Shown piece after piece: positions 35,446 through 43,706 of a stretch of DNA of 64,000 nt (position 1 is the stretch's first letter; each line of letters begins with the position of its first letter). The translations under genes and the position numbers were made by a program. Location: positions 405,145 through 469,144 of the forward strand of contig CAIXPL010000016.1 of assembly GCA_903921325.1 (NCBI GenBank). Direction: 5' to 3'. Origin of the DNA: an uncultured Pseudomonadota bacterium (GTDB lineage: Bacteria > Pseudomonadota > Gammaproteobacteria > Burkholderiales > SG8-39). The notes under the pieces were generated by a model. The model saw only the letters and a program-made list of their open reading frames with translations. It ran no database searches and was not told where the DNA came from.

Positions 35446-36384
35446 GTGGCGCTCGCGATTGCGCAGGAGGCGGCATTGTACTGGCAGCGGTTGCCCGCGC
35501 ATCGGCGGCGGTTGATAGGGTCAATTGCCACCTCGGTATTTGTCCATTTGCTGCTGTCGATGGATGACCGTTGGCAACCCCTGGGTACGCCCGGGCCGGG
35601 TGGGTCACGCCCCGGCGACGATCATGTCTTGCAGGTTGCACTGGCACCGGAGCGTTCTAGTTCGACCGATACCGCGTTGCCGCAGCACGTGCCGGAGCAG
35701 CCCAGGCCCGCAGTGTCTCCAGTCTCGCCACCGCACTCCCCCGCGCTCGGAGCACGTTTGCTAGATTCGGTGCAGCCGGCGCAGTCATCGATACAGTCAT
35801 CGGCCAGCCAATCGGAGCCGCCAAAGAAGCCGCAAAAGGAAGCGCAAAAGGAAGCGCAAAAGGAAGCGCAAAAGGAAGCGCAAAAGGAAGCGCAAAAGGA
35901 AGCGCAAAAGGAACAAACATCGCCGGCGCAATGGGTATCGCTAGAACACTTGGTGACGCCGCAACACTTGGTGACGCCGCAACACTCGGTGTCGCCAGCG
36001 CACTCGGTGTCGCCAGAGCAGCCCGCAGCGCCGCAGCCGACTCAACCGGCTGCAAGTCAGCCCCCCCCCGGCGGGCAGCCGGCGACCATTGCGCAATACC
36101 GGCTGGCATTGCTGCGAGCCATTCAACTCACGTGGCACGAGGTGGCCACCGCAGGTGTCGAGCCGCCATCGTTGGAAGTGGAAGCCCAGGCGAGGATTGT
36201 CATACGCCTGAGTTTTGAGAACTATCGGCTTGAATCAAGTTCGCTTTGGCAAGCCGAAGCCCGTTCTTCCTTGGCACAGCACGCGTTGCTTGCCAGCGAA
36301 ACAGCGGCCCGTCGCTTCTCTCCGCCGGCGCAGGATCCGTTTGCTCACTTTAGCCTCGACGTCGAATTCCTACCCCGACGCTGA
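35446..36384 (+). CDS. TonB/TolA-like energy-transducer protein with tandem repeats
   Basis: A 312-residue protein. The single N-terminal membrane segment (about residues 24-38) contains SVFVH, the S-x3-H pattern that TonB and TolA use to contact ExbB/TolQ. A long Pro/Gln/Ser/Lys linker follows: six QKEA tetrapeptides (residues 130-156) and a hexapeptide ladder (about 163-192, LVTPQH/SVSPEQ). The last 90 residues form a compact domain (QARIVIRLSFENYRLESSS, ALLASETAARRFSPP) like the periplasmic end of TonB/TolA. Start GTG 35446 lacks a clear ribosome site. A C9 run (36061-36069) lies before the C-terminal domain. No exbBD genes adjoin; divergent from the PIN gene by 35 bp. Confidence 0.7.
   Translation: MALAIAQEAALYWQRLPAHRRRLIGSIATSVFVHLLLSMDDRWQPLGTPGPGGSRPGDDHVLQVALAPERSSSTDTALPQHVPEQPRPAVSPVSPPHSPALGARLLDSVQPAQSSIQSSASQSEPPKKPQKEAQKEAQKEAQKEAQKEAQKEAQKEQTSPAQWVSLEHLVTPQHLVTPQHSVSPAHSVSPEQPAAPQPTQPAASQPPPGGQPATIAQYRLALLRAIQLTWHEVATAGVEPPSLEVEAQARIVIRLSFENYRLESSSLWQAEARSSLAQHALLASETAARRFSPPAQDPFAHFSLDVEFLPRR
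35833..35913 (+). repeat. 12-bp tandem repeat array, 6.75 copies
   Basis: Six identical contiguous copies of CAAAAGGAAGCG followed by nine bases of a seventh. In frame it encodes QKEA repeats in the linker of the TonB-like protein. Perfect identity of copies implies recent expansion. Confidence 0.95.
35932..36021 (+). repeat. 18-bp tandem repeat array, 5 copies
   Basis: Five 18-bp units. Copies 2 and 3 (35950-35985) are identical (TTGGTGACGCCGCAACAC); copies 1, 4 and 5 are diverged. They encode WVSLEH, LVTPQH, LVTPQH, SVSPAH and SVSPEQ in the linker of the TonB-like protein. Confidence 0.9.
36061..36069 (+). repeat. C9 homopolymer inside the TonB-like gene
   Basis: Nine consecutive C residues encode the start of PPPGGQP. 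One-base slippage here would shift the frame before the C-terminal domain, so it is a candidate contingency tract. Runs of this length can also arise by chance in GC-rich DNA. Confidence 0.5.
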
Positions 36385-36489
36385 GTTTCCATCTTGACCT
36401 CGAGTGAATTCCTCGATGGGTTTGCACCAGGGCAGCGACCAGCATTGCCACCTGGCGGCGCGAGTCGGCGGCCTGATTCGCCGGCGTGC

Positions 36490-37263
36490 CTAATGAAGCC
36501 CTGCAATACGCAGCGCGTCCCACGCAGTCTTCGCAATCAGCGCCGAGGCAAGGCCGATGAACAGCAGCCGGACAAAGCCGGTGCCGCGTGCCATGGCCAC
36601 GCGAACGCCCACCTGAGCGCCGGTAATGCTTGCCACCGCGAGCATGGCCGCCAGCGGCCACATCACCTCGCCAGCCAGACCAAACACGAGCAGGGCCGCA
36701 CTGTTACTGGCCAGGTTCAAAAATTTGGCGCTGGCCGATGCGTGCACAAAATCCAGGCCGTGGTGACGAGCGAGCAAGAACATCATCAGCGCCCCGGTTC
36801 CCGGTCCCAGAAAGCCGTCGTAGAAGCCTAGCACTCCGAGCGCCACAATGCTCAGAACCAAACCGCGGCCGCGGAAATTGCGCGGCTCATGGCTGACTCC
36901 GAGGCTGCGATTACGGATCGTATAGATGAGCATCGCGGTGAGCACGAAAGGCAACAGGGTGCGCACATGGGCCGAGGGCACCCGATGCACCGCCTGAGCC
37001 CCGAGCCAGGCGCAGGTAAAGGTGAGTGCCATTGCAGGTAGCACCAGGCGCCAATTGATTTGCACACGGCTGGCAAAGCGCGAGGCGGCGCTGATCAGAC
37101 CAAAGACCGATCCGCCCTTGTTGGTGCCCAGCACGAGCGCAGGCTCGACCGTGGGCAGTCCTGCGAACAGCGCCGGCAACAGAATCAATCCGCCGCCACC
37201 GACGATTCCGTCTATGAAACCACCGGTGAAGGCAGCGGCAATCAGAAACGCGGTAGTGAGCAC
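36490..37263 (-). CDS. TSUP-family (TauE/SafE) transporter
   Basis: A 257-residue integral membrane protein of the sulfite exporter TauE/SafE family with about eight hydrophobic segments. The hallmark N-terminal GGFIDGIVGGGGLILLPALFAGLPTVEPALVLGTNKGGS and the mirrored second-half motif GFYDGFLGPGTGALMMFLL are present. These proteins move sulfur-containing or small organic anions across the inner membrane. GTG 37263, 5 bp after the stop of the NlpC gene, gives the usual short N-terminus; a TTG at 37311 would overlap that gene. Confidence 0.88.
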   Translation of the reverse strand: MLTTAFLIAAAFTGGFIDGIVGGGGLILLPALFAGLPTVEPALVLGTNKGGSVFGLISAASRFASRVQINWRLVLPAMALTFTCAWLGAQAVHRVPSAHVRTLLPFVLTAMLIYTIRNRSLGVSHEPRNFRGRGLVLSIVALGVLGFYDGFLGPGTGALMMFLLARHHGLDFVHASASAKFLNLASNSAALLVFGLAGEVMWPLAAMLAVASITGAQVGVRVAMARGTGFVRLLFIGLASALIAKTAWDALRIAGLH

Positions 37264-37268
37264 CCGGT

Positions 37269-37865
37269 TCAGCCGTAGGCGCGGCGCGTGCCGTTGTAAC
37301 GCGACCGCCAATACAGATGCGTCATGTGCGCGATCTGCACCACCGAGCCGGTGGTCGGCGCGTGCACGAATCTTTGCTCGCCCAGATAGATACCTACATG
37401 GGAGAATGGCATCCCGAGCGTGTTGTAGAACACCAGGTCCCCGACCCGCGCCTCAGCGTGCGGGATCTCGCGTGCGAGCCGGGCCTGGTCCTGTGCCACA
37501 CGCGGCAATGCGAGATGACATGCCTGCCGGTATACGTAGGCCACCAGACCACTGCAATCGAACCCACTCGATGGCGCCTGCCCGCCCCACGCGTACGGCG
37601 TGCCCAATTGCGACAGGGCAATCAGCGCCAGTTCATTGCGCCGTGGGTCGGCATCGGCAGCAAGTACCGTGTCGAGCGCATTGGCCCCTGCCGGCTCTGG
37701 TTCGGCCACCGGCGGCGCGGTTGCTGCAGATACGCTCGCAGCCGGTGGCTGACGCTGTGCCGTGCGTGCCACCACCGGGGCCGGTGGCGCTGATCCACAG
37801 CCGGTTATTCCGCTCAATCCGGAATATAAAACCGCCATTGAAATCATAAAGTTGCGTCTATCCAT
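37269..37865 (-). CDS. NlpC/P60-family lipoprotein peptidoglycan hydrolase
   Basis: A 198-residue lipoprotein. Lipobox SGITGC (Cys23) follows the signal MDRRNFMISMAVLYSGLSG. After a Pro/Ala-rich linker the NlpC/P60 domain (about residues 78-198) shows the catalytic Cys in GFDCSGLVAYVYRQ, the His in FSHVGIYLGEQ and a third polar residue further on (HAPTTGSVV). Cleaves peptide stems of peptidoglycan in the periplasm. Divergent from the helicase gene and followed by the transporter gene. Confidence 0.9.
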   Translation of the reverse strand: MDRRNFMISMAVLYSGLSGITGCGSAPPAPVVARTAQRQPPAASVSAATAPPVAEPEPAGANALDTVLAADADPRRNELALIALSQLGTPYAWGGQAPSSGFDCSGLVAYVYRQACHLALPRVAQDQARLAREIPHAEARVGDLVFYNTLGMPFSHVGIYLGEQRFVHAPTTGSVVQIAHMTHLYWRSRYNGTRRAYG

Positions 37866-37919
37866 TCAGGTACTTTATGCATAATGCGCCGGCTTGTAAA
37901 GCCGCAAGGACAATTCGTG

Positions 37920-39902
37920 ATGCCGACGCCTGAACTACGCCAGGAGATCGAGGCGGCGTTCGCCGCTGATGGCGCCCTGGCACGGGCGATTCCGGGATAT
38001 TCCCGCCGCGAAGAGCAGGTTGAACTGGCGTGCCAGGTCGCCGCGGCCATTCAGGCCCAGGATGTCCTGATCGCAGAGGCAGGGACCGGCACAGGCAAGA
38101 CCGTGGCCTATCTGGTGCCGGCCTTGATGCACGGGGGCAAGGTGATCATCTCGACGGGCACCAAGACCCTGCAGGACCAGCTATTCCATCGCGATTTGCC
38201 CATGGTGCGGGACGCGCTTGGTTTATCGGTGAGCGCGGCACTTCTCAAGGGACGTGCCAATTATGTGTGCCATTACCACTTGTCGCGCAATCTTGCCGAT
38301 GGGCGCCTGCCCAGTCGCGAGGCGGCGCAACATTTGCAATCGATCGCCCGGTTTGCCCAGCGCACCCGCACCGGTGATCGGGGCGAACTGTCAGCGGTGC
38401 CGGAAGACTCGCAGGCCTGGGCGCTGGCGACCTCGACCCGCGAGAACTGCCTTGGGCAGGACTGCCCCGATCATCAGCAGTGCTTTGTGTTGCAGGCACG
38501 GCGCGAGGCGTTGGCGGCCGAAGTGGTGGTCGTGAATCATCATTTGTTTTTTGCCGACGCCATGTTGCGCGACGAGGGCATGGCAGAGCTGTTGCCCGCG
38601 GCCAACACAGTGATCCTCGATGAAGCCCATCAGTTGCCTGAAGTGGCCACGCTTTTCTTCGGCGTATCGGTGTCCACCGGGCAATTGCTCGACTTGCTGC
38701 GCGATACGGCGCGCGAGGCGGCGGTGTCGGCGGGGGATGTGGCCGAACTGCAAACCCTGATCAGGCTGGCTGATCGTGCTGCGCGCGATCTTCGTCTCGC
38801 GGTGCCCAATCGTGAGTCGCGCGTGGCCGCCGCGGTGCTCGAGTCAGACAGCATCGTAGTGAAAGCACTGGCCGAGTTGGAGTCGCGCATCGCATTGCTG
38901 GCGAGCGGGTTGAGCCAATTCGCCGAGCGTGATCCGGGGCTGGCAGCCTGCGCCGAGCGCGCTGCCGACCTGGCCGAGCGCATCGAGCGCTGGCGCGCCT
39001 CCGACGATGACTCGATGATCCGCTGGATCGAAATCTATGCCCAGTCGGTGGCGTTGCAGATCACGCCGCTGTCGGTGGCAGAGCCCATCCGCAAGCAGGT
39101 GCATGCGCGTCCCAAGGCATGGATATTCACCTCGGCCACGCTCGCCATGGGGGGTGACTTTGCGCTCTATCAGGAGCGCATGGGTCTCACCGAAGCACGC
39201 ACCGCGCGCTGGCCCAGTCCGTTTGACTATGCCGGACATTCGCTGCTTTATTTGCCGCGCAATTTGCCGCAACCCAACGCGCCGGAATTTACCGATCGCA
39301 TGGTGGAGGCCGCCCTACCGGTGATCGAGGCGAGCGGCGGGCGTGCGTTTGTCCTGTGCACCAGCCTGCGCGCGATGCGCAGGGCGCATGAGTTGTTGCG
39401 CGAGGCGTTTGCCACACGCGGTCTGGACTATCCATTGCTCGTGCAAGGCGAGGGTACACGCAGCGATTTGTTGAACCGCTTTCGCGAGGCGGGAAATGCG
39501 GTGCTGGTGGCGAGCGCAAGTTTCTGGGAAGGGGTCGATGTGCGCGGCGCGGCGCTGTCACTGGTCGTGATCGACAAGTTGCCCTTTGCGCCCCCCGATG
39601 ATCCGGTGCTCGCCGCCCGGCTCGCCGCCATGGAAAGCGAAGGACGCAACGGGTTCATGGAATATCAGGTGCCGCAGGCAGCCATTACGCTAAAACAAGG
39701 GGCGGGTCGTCTGATTCGCGATTTCAGCGATCGCGGCGTGCTGATGATTTGCGATGTTCGCCTGACCACCCGACCCTACGGCCGGCGAATTCTCGAGGCC
39801 TTGCCACCGATGACCCGGGTGAGTGCGCTTGCCACGGTGCAAGCGTTCTTCCAGGTCGAATCTGAATCCGGATCCGAAGCGTTCAATTCCACATCGACTT
39901 GA
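37920..39902 (+). CDS. DinG/YoaA-like ATP-dependent DNA helicase (XPD-type iron-sulfur)
   Basis: A 660-residue SF2 helicase. Walker A in IAEAGTGTGKTVAYLVPA, DEAH box in VILDEAHQLPEV, and the C-terminal motifs LVASASFWEGVDVRG and LKQGAGRLIRDFSDRGV are clear. Four cysteines between motifs Ia and II (NYVCHYHL, ENCLGQDCPDHQQCF) match the 4Fe-4S cluster of XPD/DinG enzymes. It unwinds damaged or R-loop-containing DNA 5'-3'. AAGGA (37906-37910) supports ATG 37920; an earlier ATG at 37884 exists. Its end overlaps the convergent bamD end by 20 bp. Confidence 0.9.
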   Translation: MPTPELRQEIEAAFAADGALARAIPGYSRREEQVELACQVAAAIQAQDVLIAEAGTGTGKTVAYLVPALMHGGKVIISTGTKTLQDQLFHRDLPMVRDALGLSVSAALLKGRANYVCHYHLSRNLADGRLPSREAAQHLQSIARFAQRTRTGDRGELSAVPEDSQAWALATSTRENCLGQDCPDHQQCFVLQARREALAAEVVVVNHHLFFADAMLRDEGMAELLPAANTVILDEAHQLPEVATLFFGVSVSTGQLLDLLRDTAREAAVSAGDVAELQTLIRLADRAARDLRLAVPNRESRVAAAVLESDSIVVKALAELESRIALLASGLSQFAERDPGLAACAERAADLAERIERWRASDDDSMIRWIEIYAQSVALQITPLSVAEPIRKQVHARPKAWIFTSATLAMGGDFALYQERMGLTEARTARWPSPFDYAGHSLLYLPRNLPQPNAPEFTDRMVEAALPVIEASGGRAFVLCTSLRAMRRAHELLREAFATRGLDYPLLVQGEGTRSDLLNRFREAGNAVLVASASFWEGVDVRGAALSLVVIDKLPFAPPDDPVLAARLAAMESEGRNGFMEYQVPQAAITLKQGAGRLIRDFSDRGVLMICDVRLTTRPYGRRILEALPPMTRVSALATVQAFFQVESESGSEAFNSTST

Positions 39903-40761
39903 ACGGCTGGCGGTCGCTGCGCGCGAGGTAACTGCTGTTCGGATAGGTCTGCGTGAGGATGCGCTTGGCGTCATTGCGCAGCGTATCGAGTCCCATCCCT
40001 TCATACCCGCCCACCATGATCGCGAGCGCCTCTTCCACCGCAATCGTGTTCGGATAGGTCTGGATGGCAAATTGGGCACGGTTGACCGCGGCGACATAGG
40101 CACCCCGGCGCATATACCAGCGCGCTACCGTCACCTCATGCTGGGACAGCGCATTGACCAGCAACCGCATGCGCTCGATCGATTCGGGCGCGTATTTGCT
40201 GTTCGGATAGCGCGCGATCAGCTCCTTGAATGATTCGAACGATTCGCGCGCTGCTTTCGGGTCACGCTCGGAGGGGTCTTCATTGGTGAGCCCGGCGAAC
40301 AGGCCGCGATTCTCGTAATAGTTGACCAGACCCTTCAGGTAATAGGCGTAATCAACGTTGGGATGATTCGGGTGCAGTTTGATGAAGCGGTCACAGGATG
40401 CAGTGGCGGCGGCCGCATCACCATCCTTGTATTGTGCATAGGCGATTTCAAGTTGCGCCTGCTGGGCAAAGCGACCGTACGGGTAGCGCGCCTCAAGCTT
40501 TTCGTAATACTTGATGGCTTGCACCCAGTTGCCATCTTCGGTTGCGTCGCGCGCCTTGCTGTAGAGCTGATTGGCCGACCATCCGACGGTCTCATCGTTG
40601 TCGAGGCCGCAACCCGCCACGGCGAGCGCCAGGACGCAGGCGGTGACCCACTGCAACCAGCGTGTGCGCGGGCGCGCCGGGCGCGATTTACCCTGCCGCA
40701 CCGGGGTACTTGCCTCAAGTTCGCGCTGGTGAGGGGTCTTTGACGATAAACTAGCACTCAT
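39883..40761 (-). CDS. bamD: outer membrane protein assembly factor BamD
   Basis: A 292-residue lipoprotein, subunit of the Bam complex that inserts beta-barrel proteins into the outer membrane. A long basic N-terminus precedes the signal LQWVTACVLALAVAGC with lipobox Cys. TPR units follow: QLYSKARDATEDGNWVQAI, YEKLEARYPYGRFAQQAQLEIAYAQYK, and YYLKGLVNYYENRG, with the family-specific DRFIKLHPNHPNVDYA. The N-terminal extension before the hydrophobic stretch (about 33 residues) is longer than in E. coli. ATG 40761 is preferred over the start at 40803. Convergent overlap with the helicase gene. Confidence 0.94.
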   Translation of the reverse strand: MSASLSSKTPHQRELEASTPVRQGKSRPARPRTRWLQWVTACVLALAVAGCGLDNDETVGWSANQLYSKARDATEDGNWVQAIKYYEKLEARYPYGRFAQQAQLEIAYAQYKDGDAAAATASCDRFIKLHPNHPNVDYAYYLKGLVNYYENRGLFAGLTNEDPSERDPKAARESFESFKELIARYPNSKYAPESIERMRLLVNALSQHEVTVARWYMRRGAYVAAVNRAQFAIQTYPNTIAVEEALAIMVGGYEGMGLDTLRNDAKRILTQTYPNSSYLARSDRQPFKSMWN

Positions 40762-40803
40762 TCCGTCTGTCCTTGGCTTCGGCGCGCGTCTTGCAGAAGA
40801 CAA

Positions 40804-40809
40804 ATTATA
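40804..40809 (-). promoter_or_regulatory. candidate -10 box for bamD
   Basis: On the minus strand TATAAT (40809-40804) matches the sigma70 -10 consensus perfectly and lies about 43 bp upstream of the bamD ATG. No good -35 is seen at the usual distance, so this is tentative. Confidence 0.35.
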
Positions 40810-40841
40810 GCTCGCAGGCTCCGGCCGAACGCTCCGGCGCT

Positions 40842-41771
40842 GTGTTGGCCAGGCGCGCGAGCCTGCTCGTGCCTAAAACTGCTGCCGGTTGTCGTCTCGA
40901 TCAGGCCCTTGCGCAGATGTTTCCTGAGCATTCCCGTTCTCGACTGGCCACCTGGGTGCGCAGCGGCCATGTGCTGCTCGATGGCAAACCCGGAGCTCCC
41001 GCCGATCGGGTGTGGGGCGGCGAGCGGATCGATCTGGATGCTCCGCAGACGCTCGAGACCGGTGAGAGCAAGCCCGAGGCGATTGCGCTCACCATCGTTC
41101 ACGAAGATGAAGACATCCTGGTGATCAACAAGCCGGCCGGACTGGTTGTTCATCCGGGCAATGGCAACCCGGATGGCACGTTGGTGAACGCGCTACTGCA
41201 TCACTGGCCGCCAATCAGTGAAGTGCCGCGTGCCGGAATCGTCCACCGCCTCGACAAGGACACCAGCGGTCTGATGGTCGCCGCCAAGACGCTACCGGCA
41301 CACACCGCTCTGGTGCGCCAGCTGCAGGCGCGCACGGTACGCCGAGACTATGCGGCGCTGGTGCACGGGCTGCCGCCTGCCAGCGGCACCCTGGATGCGC
41401 CGATTGGCCGCGATCCCAAAGCGCGTATCCGCATGGCCGTGGTGGCAAGCGGCAAGCCGGCCAGGACGCATTTCCGGCGTATCGAGACCTTCGAGGCCTG
41501 TACCCTGATCGAGTGTTCGCTCGACACGGGTCGCACTCATCAAATCCGTGTTCATCTGGCAAGCGTCGGCCATGCGCTGGTAGGCGATCCGGTCTATGGC
41601 GTACGCAGGCGCTCGCTTACCGGGCCGCTGGCCGGCTTTTCGCGCCAGGCCCTGCATGCCTGGCGGCTGGGGCTGATTCATCCAGTGAGCGGCAAGGCAT
41701 TGCAGTGGCAGGTGGCGTTGGCCTCCGATATTGATGCGATGCTCACACAGTTGCGAACACACCATGGGTGA
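40842..41771 (+). CDS. rluD: 23S rRNA pseudouridine synthase RluD
   Basis: A pseudouridine synthase of about 309 residues that modifies U1911, U1915 and U1917 in helix 69 of 23S rRNA. An S4-like RNA-binding domain (RLDQALAQMFPEHSRSRLATWVRSGHVLLDG) precedes the catalytic domain with IVHRLDKDTSGLMVAAK, where the Asp in RLD is the nucleophile. VIDKPAGL-type (VINKPAGLVVHPGNGN) and RTHQIRVHLASVGHALVGDPVYG motifs are intact. The start is uncertain: GTG 40842 leaves room for the divergent bamD promoter; an open TTG at 40773 and a GTG at 40869 are alternatives. Conserved bamD-rluD-pgeF layout. Confidence 0.92.
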   Translation: MLARRASLLVPKTAAGCRLDQALAQMFPEHSRSRLATWVRSGHVLLDGKPGAPADRVWGGERIDLDAPQTLETGESKPEAIALTIVHEDEDILVINKPAGLVVHPGNGNPDGTLVNALLHHWPPISEVPRAGIVHRLDKDTSGLMVAAKTLPAHTALVRQLQARTVRRDYAALVHGLPPASGTLDAPIGRDPKARIRMAVVASGKPARTHFRRIETFEACTLIECSLDTGRTHQIRVHLASVGHALVGDPVYGVRRRSLTGPLAGFSRQALHAWRLGLIHPVSGKALQWQVALASDIDAMLTQLRTHHG

Positions 41772-42537
41772 TGCCCTGCAACGCGCCGCTTTGCATGACC
41801 CGATAGGCGCCTGCCTGCGTCCAGACTGGCCGGCGCCAGAGCATGTGCGCAGTCTGATGAGCACGCGCATCGGCGGGGTGAGTCAGCCACCGTATGACAG
41901 CTTCAATCTTGGTGCCCACTGCGCAGATGATGCGCGGGCAGTGGCGGCTAATCGGCGGCGTCTCGATGCGGCGCTACCTCATGCGCCACGCTGGCTGCGC
42001 CAGGTTCATGGCACGACAGTGGTGTTGGCCGATGCGCTGCACGATGAAGTGCACGCCGATGCGAGCGTCAGCCGCACGCCCGGGACGGTATGCGCGGTGC
42101 TGGTGGCCGACTGCCTGCCGGTATTACTGTGTTCGCGGCAAGGCGATGAGGTCGCCGCAGCGCACGCGGGATGGCGCGGCCTTGCGAGCGGGGTGCTGGA
42201 ATCGACCCTTGCTGCAATGCGCACGCCGGCCGAACAACTGATCGCCTGGCTTGGGCCGTGCATCGGTCCCCAAGCGTTTCAGGTTGGACCCGAAGTGCGC
42301 GCGGCCTACGTCGATCGCCATCCGGACGATGCCACGGCATTCCGACCTGATGACGGTGACCGCTATCTGTGTGATCTGGCTGCACTTGCCCGGGCGCGCT
42401 TGTCGCGCCTCGGTGTTCCATCGATTCATGGCGGACATTGGTGTACCGTCGCGGACCCACACCGCTTTTACTCCTACCGCCGAGACGGTTCCTGCGGGCG
42501 CATGGCCGCTCTCATCTGGATTGCAGCAAAGGACTGA
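41764..42537 (+). CDS. pgeF: purine nucleoside phosphorylase / laccase-domain protein YfiH (PgeF)
   Basis: A 257-residue multicopper-oxidase-fold protein (YfiH/LACC1). Zinc or copper ligands: RQVHGTTVV, VADCLPVLLC and AAAHAGWRGLASGV, with LGPCIGPQAFQVGPEV. Members have purine nucleoside phosphorylase/adenosine deaminase activity or peptidoglycan-editing roles. Start ATG 41764 overlaps the rluD stop by 8 bp, as is usual next to rluD, so the two are coupled. Confidence 0.92.
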   Translation: MGDALQRAALHDPIGACLRPDWPAPEHVRSLMSTRIGGVSQPPYDSFNLGAHCADDARAVAANRRRLDAALPHAPRWLRQVHGTTVVLADALHDEVHADASVSRTPGTVCAVLVADCLPVLLCSRQGDEVAAAHAGWRGLASGVLESTLAAMRTPAEQLIAWLGPCIGPQAFQVGPEVRAAYVDRHPDDATAFRPDDGDRYLCDLAALARARLSRLGVPSIHGGHWCTVADPHRFYSYRRDGSCGRMAALIWIAAKD

Positions 42538-42543
42538 TTCATC

Positions 42544-43545
42544 ATGGCGCGTATTCTCGTTACCGGCGCGGCCGGATTCATCGGTGCGGCAGTTGCCCAG
42601 GCCCTGCTTGCGCGCGGCGACACGGTCCTCGGGATCGACAATCTGAACAGCTACTATGATGTGCGACTCAAGCAGGCGCGGCTTGCGCGGCTGCAAGGCG
42701 ATGCGCGGTTCGAATTTCGTGTTCTCGACATCGCCGACCGGCCCGCCATGGACGGCCTTGCGCTGAGCGGGCCGTTTGACGGGGTCGTGCATCTGGCGGC
42801 GCAGGCCGGGGTTCGCTATTCGGTGACGCATCCGGCGGCTTATCTGGATTCCAATCTACTTGGTTTCGGCCATGTCCTTGAGCTGGCGCGACGCTGCGCG
42901 GTCAAGCATCTCGTTTTTGCCTCGTCCAGTTCGGTCTATGGGGCGAATGCGCGGCTGCCATTTTCAGAACACGACAATGTCGATCATCCAGTGTCGCTGT
43001 ATGCAGCCACCAAGAAGGCCAACGAACTGATGGCCCACTCGTATGCCTGGGTGCATCGATTGCCCTGCACGGGGCTGCGGTTCTTCACGGTCTATGGTCC
43101 GTGGGGCCGGCCCGACATGTCGCCGTTTCTGTTCATGCGAGCAATTCTCGCGGGCGAGCCAATCAAGGTGTTCAATCAGGGTGACATGGAACGCGATTTC
43201 ACCTATATCGATGATGTCGTGCAGGGCGTTGTACGCGTGCTCGATCGCCCGGCCGAGGAGGGGCCGGCCAGTGCATTGGATTCACCGGCGACCTCCAGCG
43301 CACCCTGGCGAATCTACAACATCGGTAATAGCGATCCGGTACGGCTGCTCGACTACATCAAGGTCTACGAGAAAGTTCTCGGTAAAAAGGCAGTACTCAA
43401 AATGGAGCCGCTGCAACCGGGCGATGTGCTCGCCACCGCGGCTGATGTGCGCGATCTGGAACAGGCGACCGGATTCAGACCGACTACCCCGATAGAGTCG
43501 GGGGTGCAGCGCTTTGCCGACTGGTATCGCGATTTCTACCGATGA
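42544..43545 (+). CDS. NAD-dependent nucleotide-sugar epimerase (UDP-glucuronate 4-epimerase type)
   Basis: A 333-residue extended SDR. NAD motif GAAGFIGAAVAQALLARG, catalytic YAATKKANE (YxxxK) with upstream Ser cluster VFASSSSVYG, and GLRFFTVYGPWGRPDM. Similar proteins convert UDP-glucuronate to UDP-galacturonate for capsule or O-antigen synthesis. It follows pgeF by 6 bp and may be cotranscribed. No other polysaccharide genes are in the window. Confidence 0.88.
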   Translation: MARILVTGAAGFIGAAVAQALLARGDTVLGIDNLNSYYDVRLKQARLARLQGDARFEFRVLDIADRPAMDGLALSGPFDGVVHLAAQAGVRYSVTHPAAYLDSNLLGFGHVLELARRCAVKHLVFASSSSVYGANARLPFSEHDNVDHPVSLYAATKKANELMAHSYAWVHRLPCTGLRFFTVYGPWGRPDMSPFLFMRAILAGEPIKVFNQGDMERDFTYIDDVVQGVVRVLDRPAEEGPASALDSPATSSAPWRIYNIGNSDPVRLLDYIKVYEKVLGKKAVLKMEPLQPGDVLATAADVRDLEQATGFRPTTPIESGVQRFADWYRDFYR

Positions 43546-43596
43546 TTGCAGCGTACTTCGGACCACAGTCTCGCGGCAAGCGCCTCGGTCTTAGTC

Positions 43597-43625
43597 TTGC
43601 AGGAGAGCGGGTGAGTCGGTATGAT
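43597..43625 (+). promoter_or_regulatory. candidate sigma70 promoter of the pha operon
   Basis: TTGCAG (43597-43602) and TATGAT (43620-43625) are separated by 17 bp; they match the -35 and -10 consensus at 4/6 and 5/6 positions. The predicted transcription start, about 43632, falls inside the palindrome at 43627-43649. The resulting leader is about 75 nt to the phaC ATG, which has GAGGAG at 43693-43698. Confidence 0.6.
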
Positions 43626-43626
43626 A

Positions 43627-43649
43627 CTCATGTTGCATCGCAACATGAG
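43627..43649. promoter_or_regulatory. 10-bp-arm palindrome at the phaC start site (candidate operator)
   Basis: Perfect arms CTCATGTTGC (43627-43636) and GCAACATGAG (43640-43649) flank ATC. The core TTGC-N3-GCAA recalls the TGC-N3-GCA-type sites bound by PhaR regulators of other bacteria (established for alphaproteobacterial PhaR; resemblance only). Position just after the -10 box fits a repressor site. No T-tract follows, so a terminator for the epimerase gene is less likely. Confidence 0.6.
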
Positions 43650-43706
43650 ATCGAGGTGGTCGCTGTGAGCCCCTCGAATAGCTGATTGAACTGAGGAGAC
43701 GCGTTC

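Noticed and set aside
34781..35647. Full-length reading of the PIN gene from 35647
   Set aside because: The added 79 residues are proline/alanine-rich without domain and overlap the divergent TonB-like gene; a ribosome site precedes ATG 35410.
35012..36021. Possible CRISPR array
   Set aside because: Units of 15, 12 and 18 bp are contiguous without spacers and are in frame within genes.
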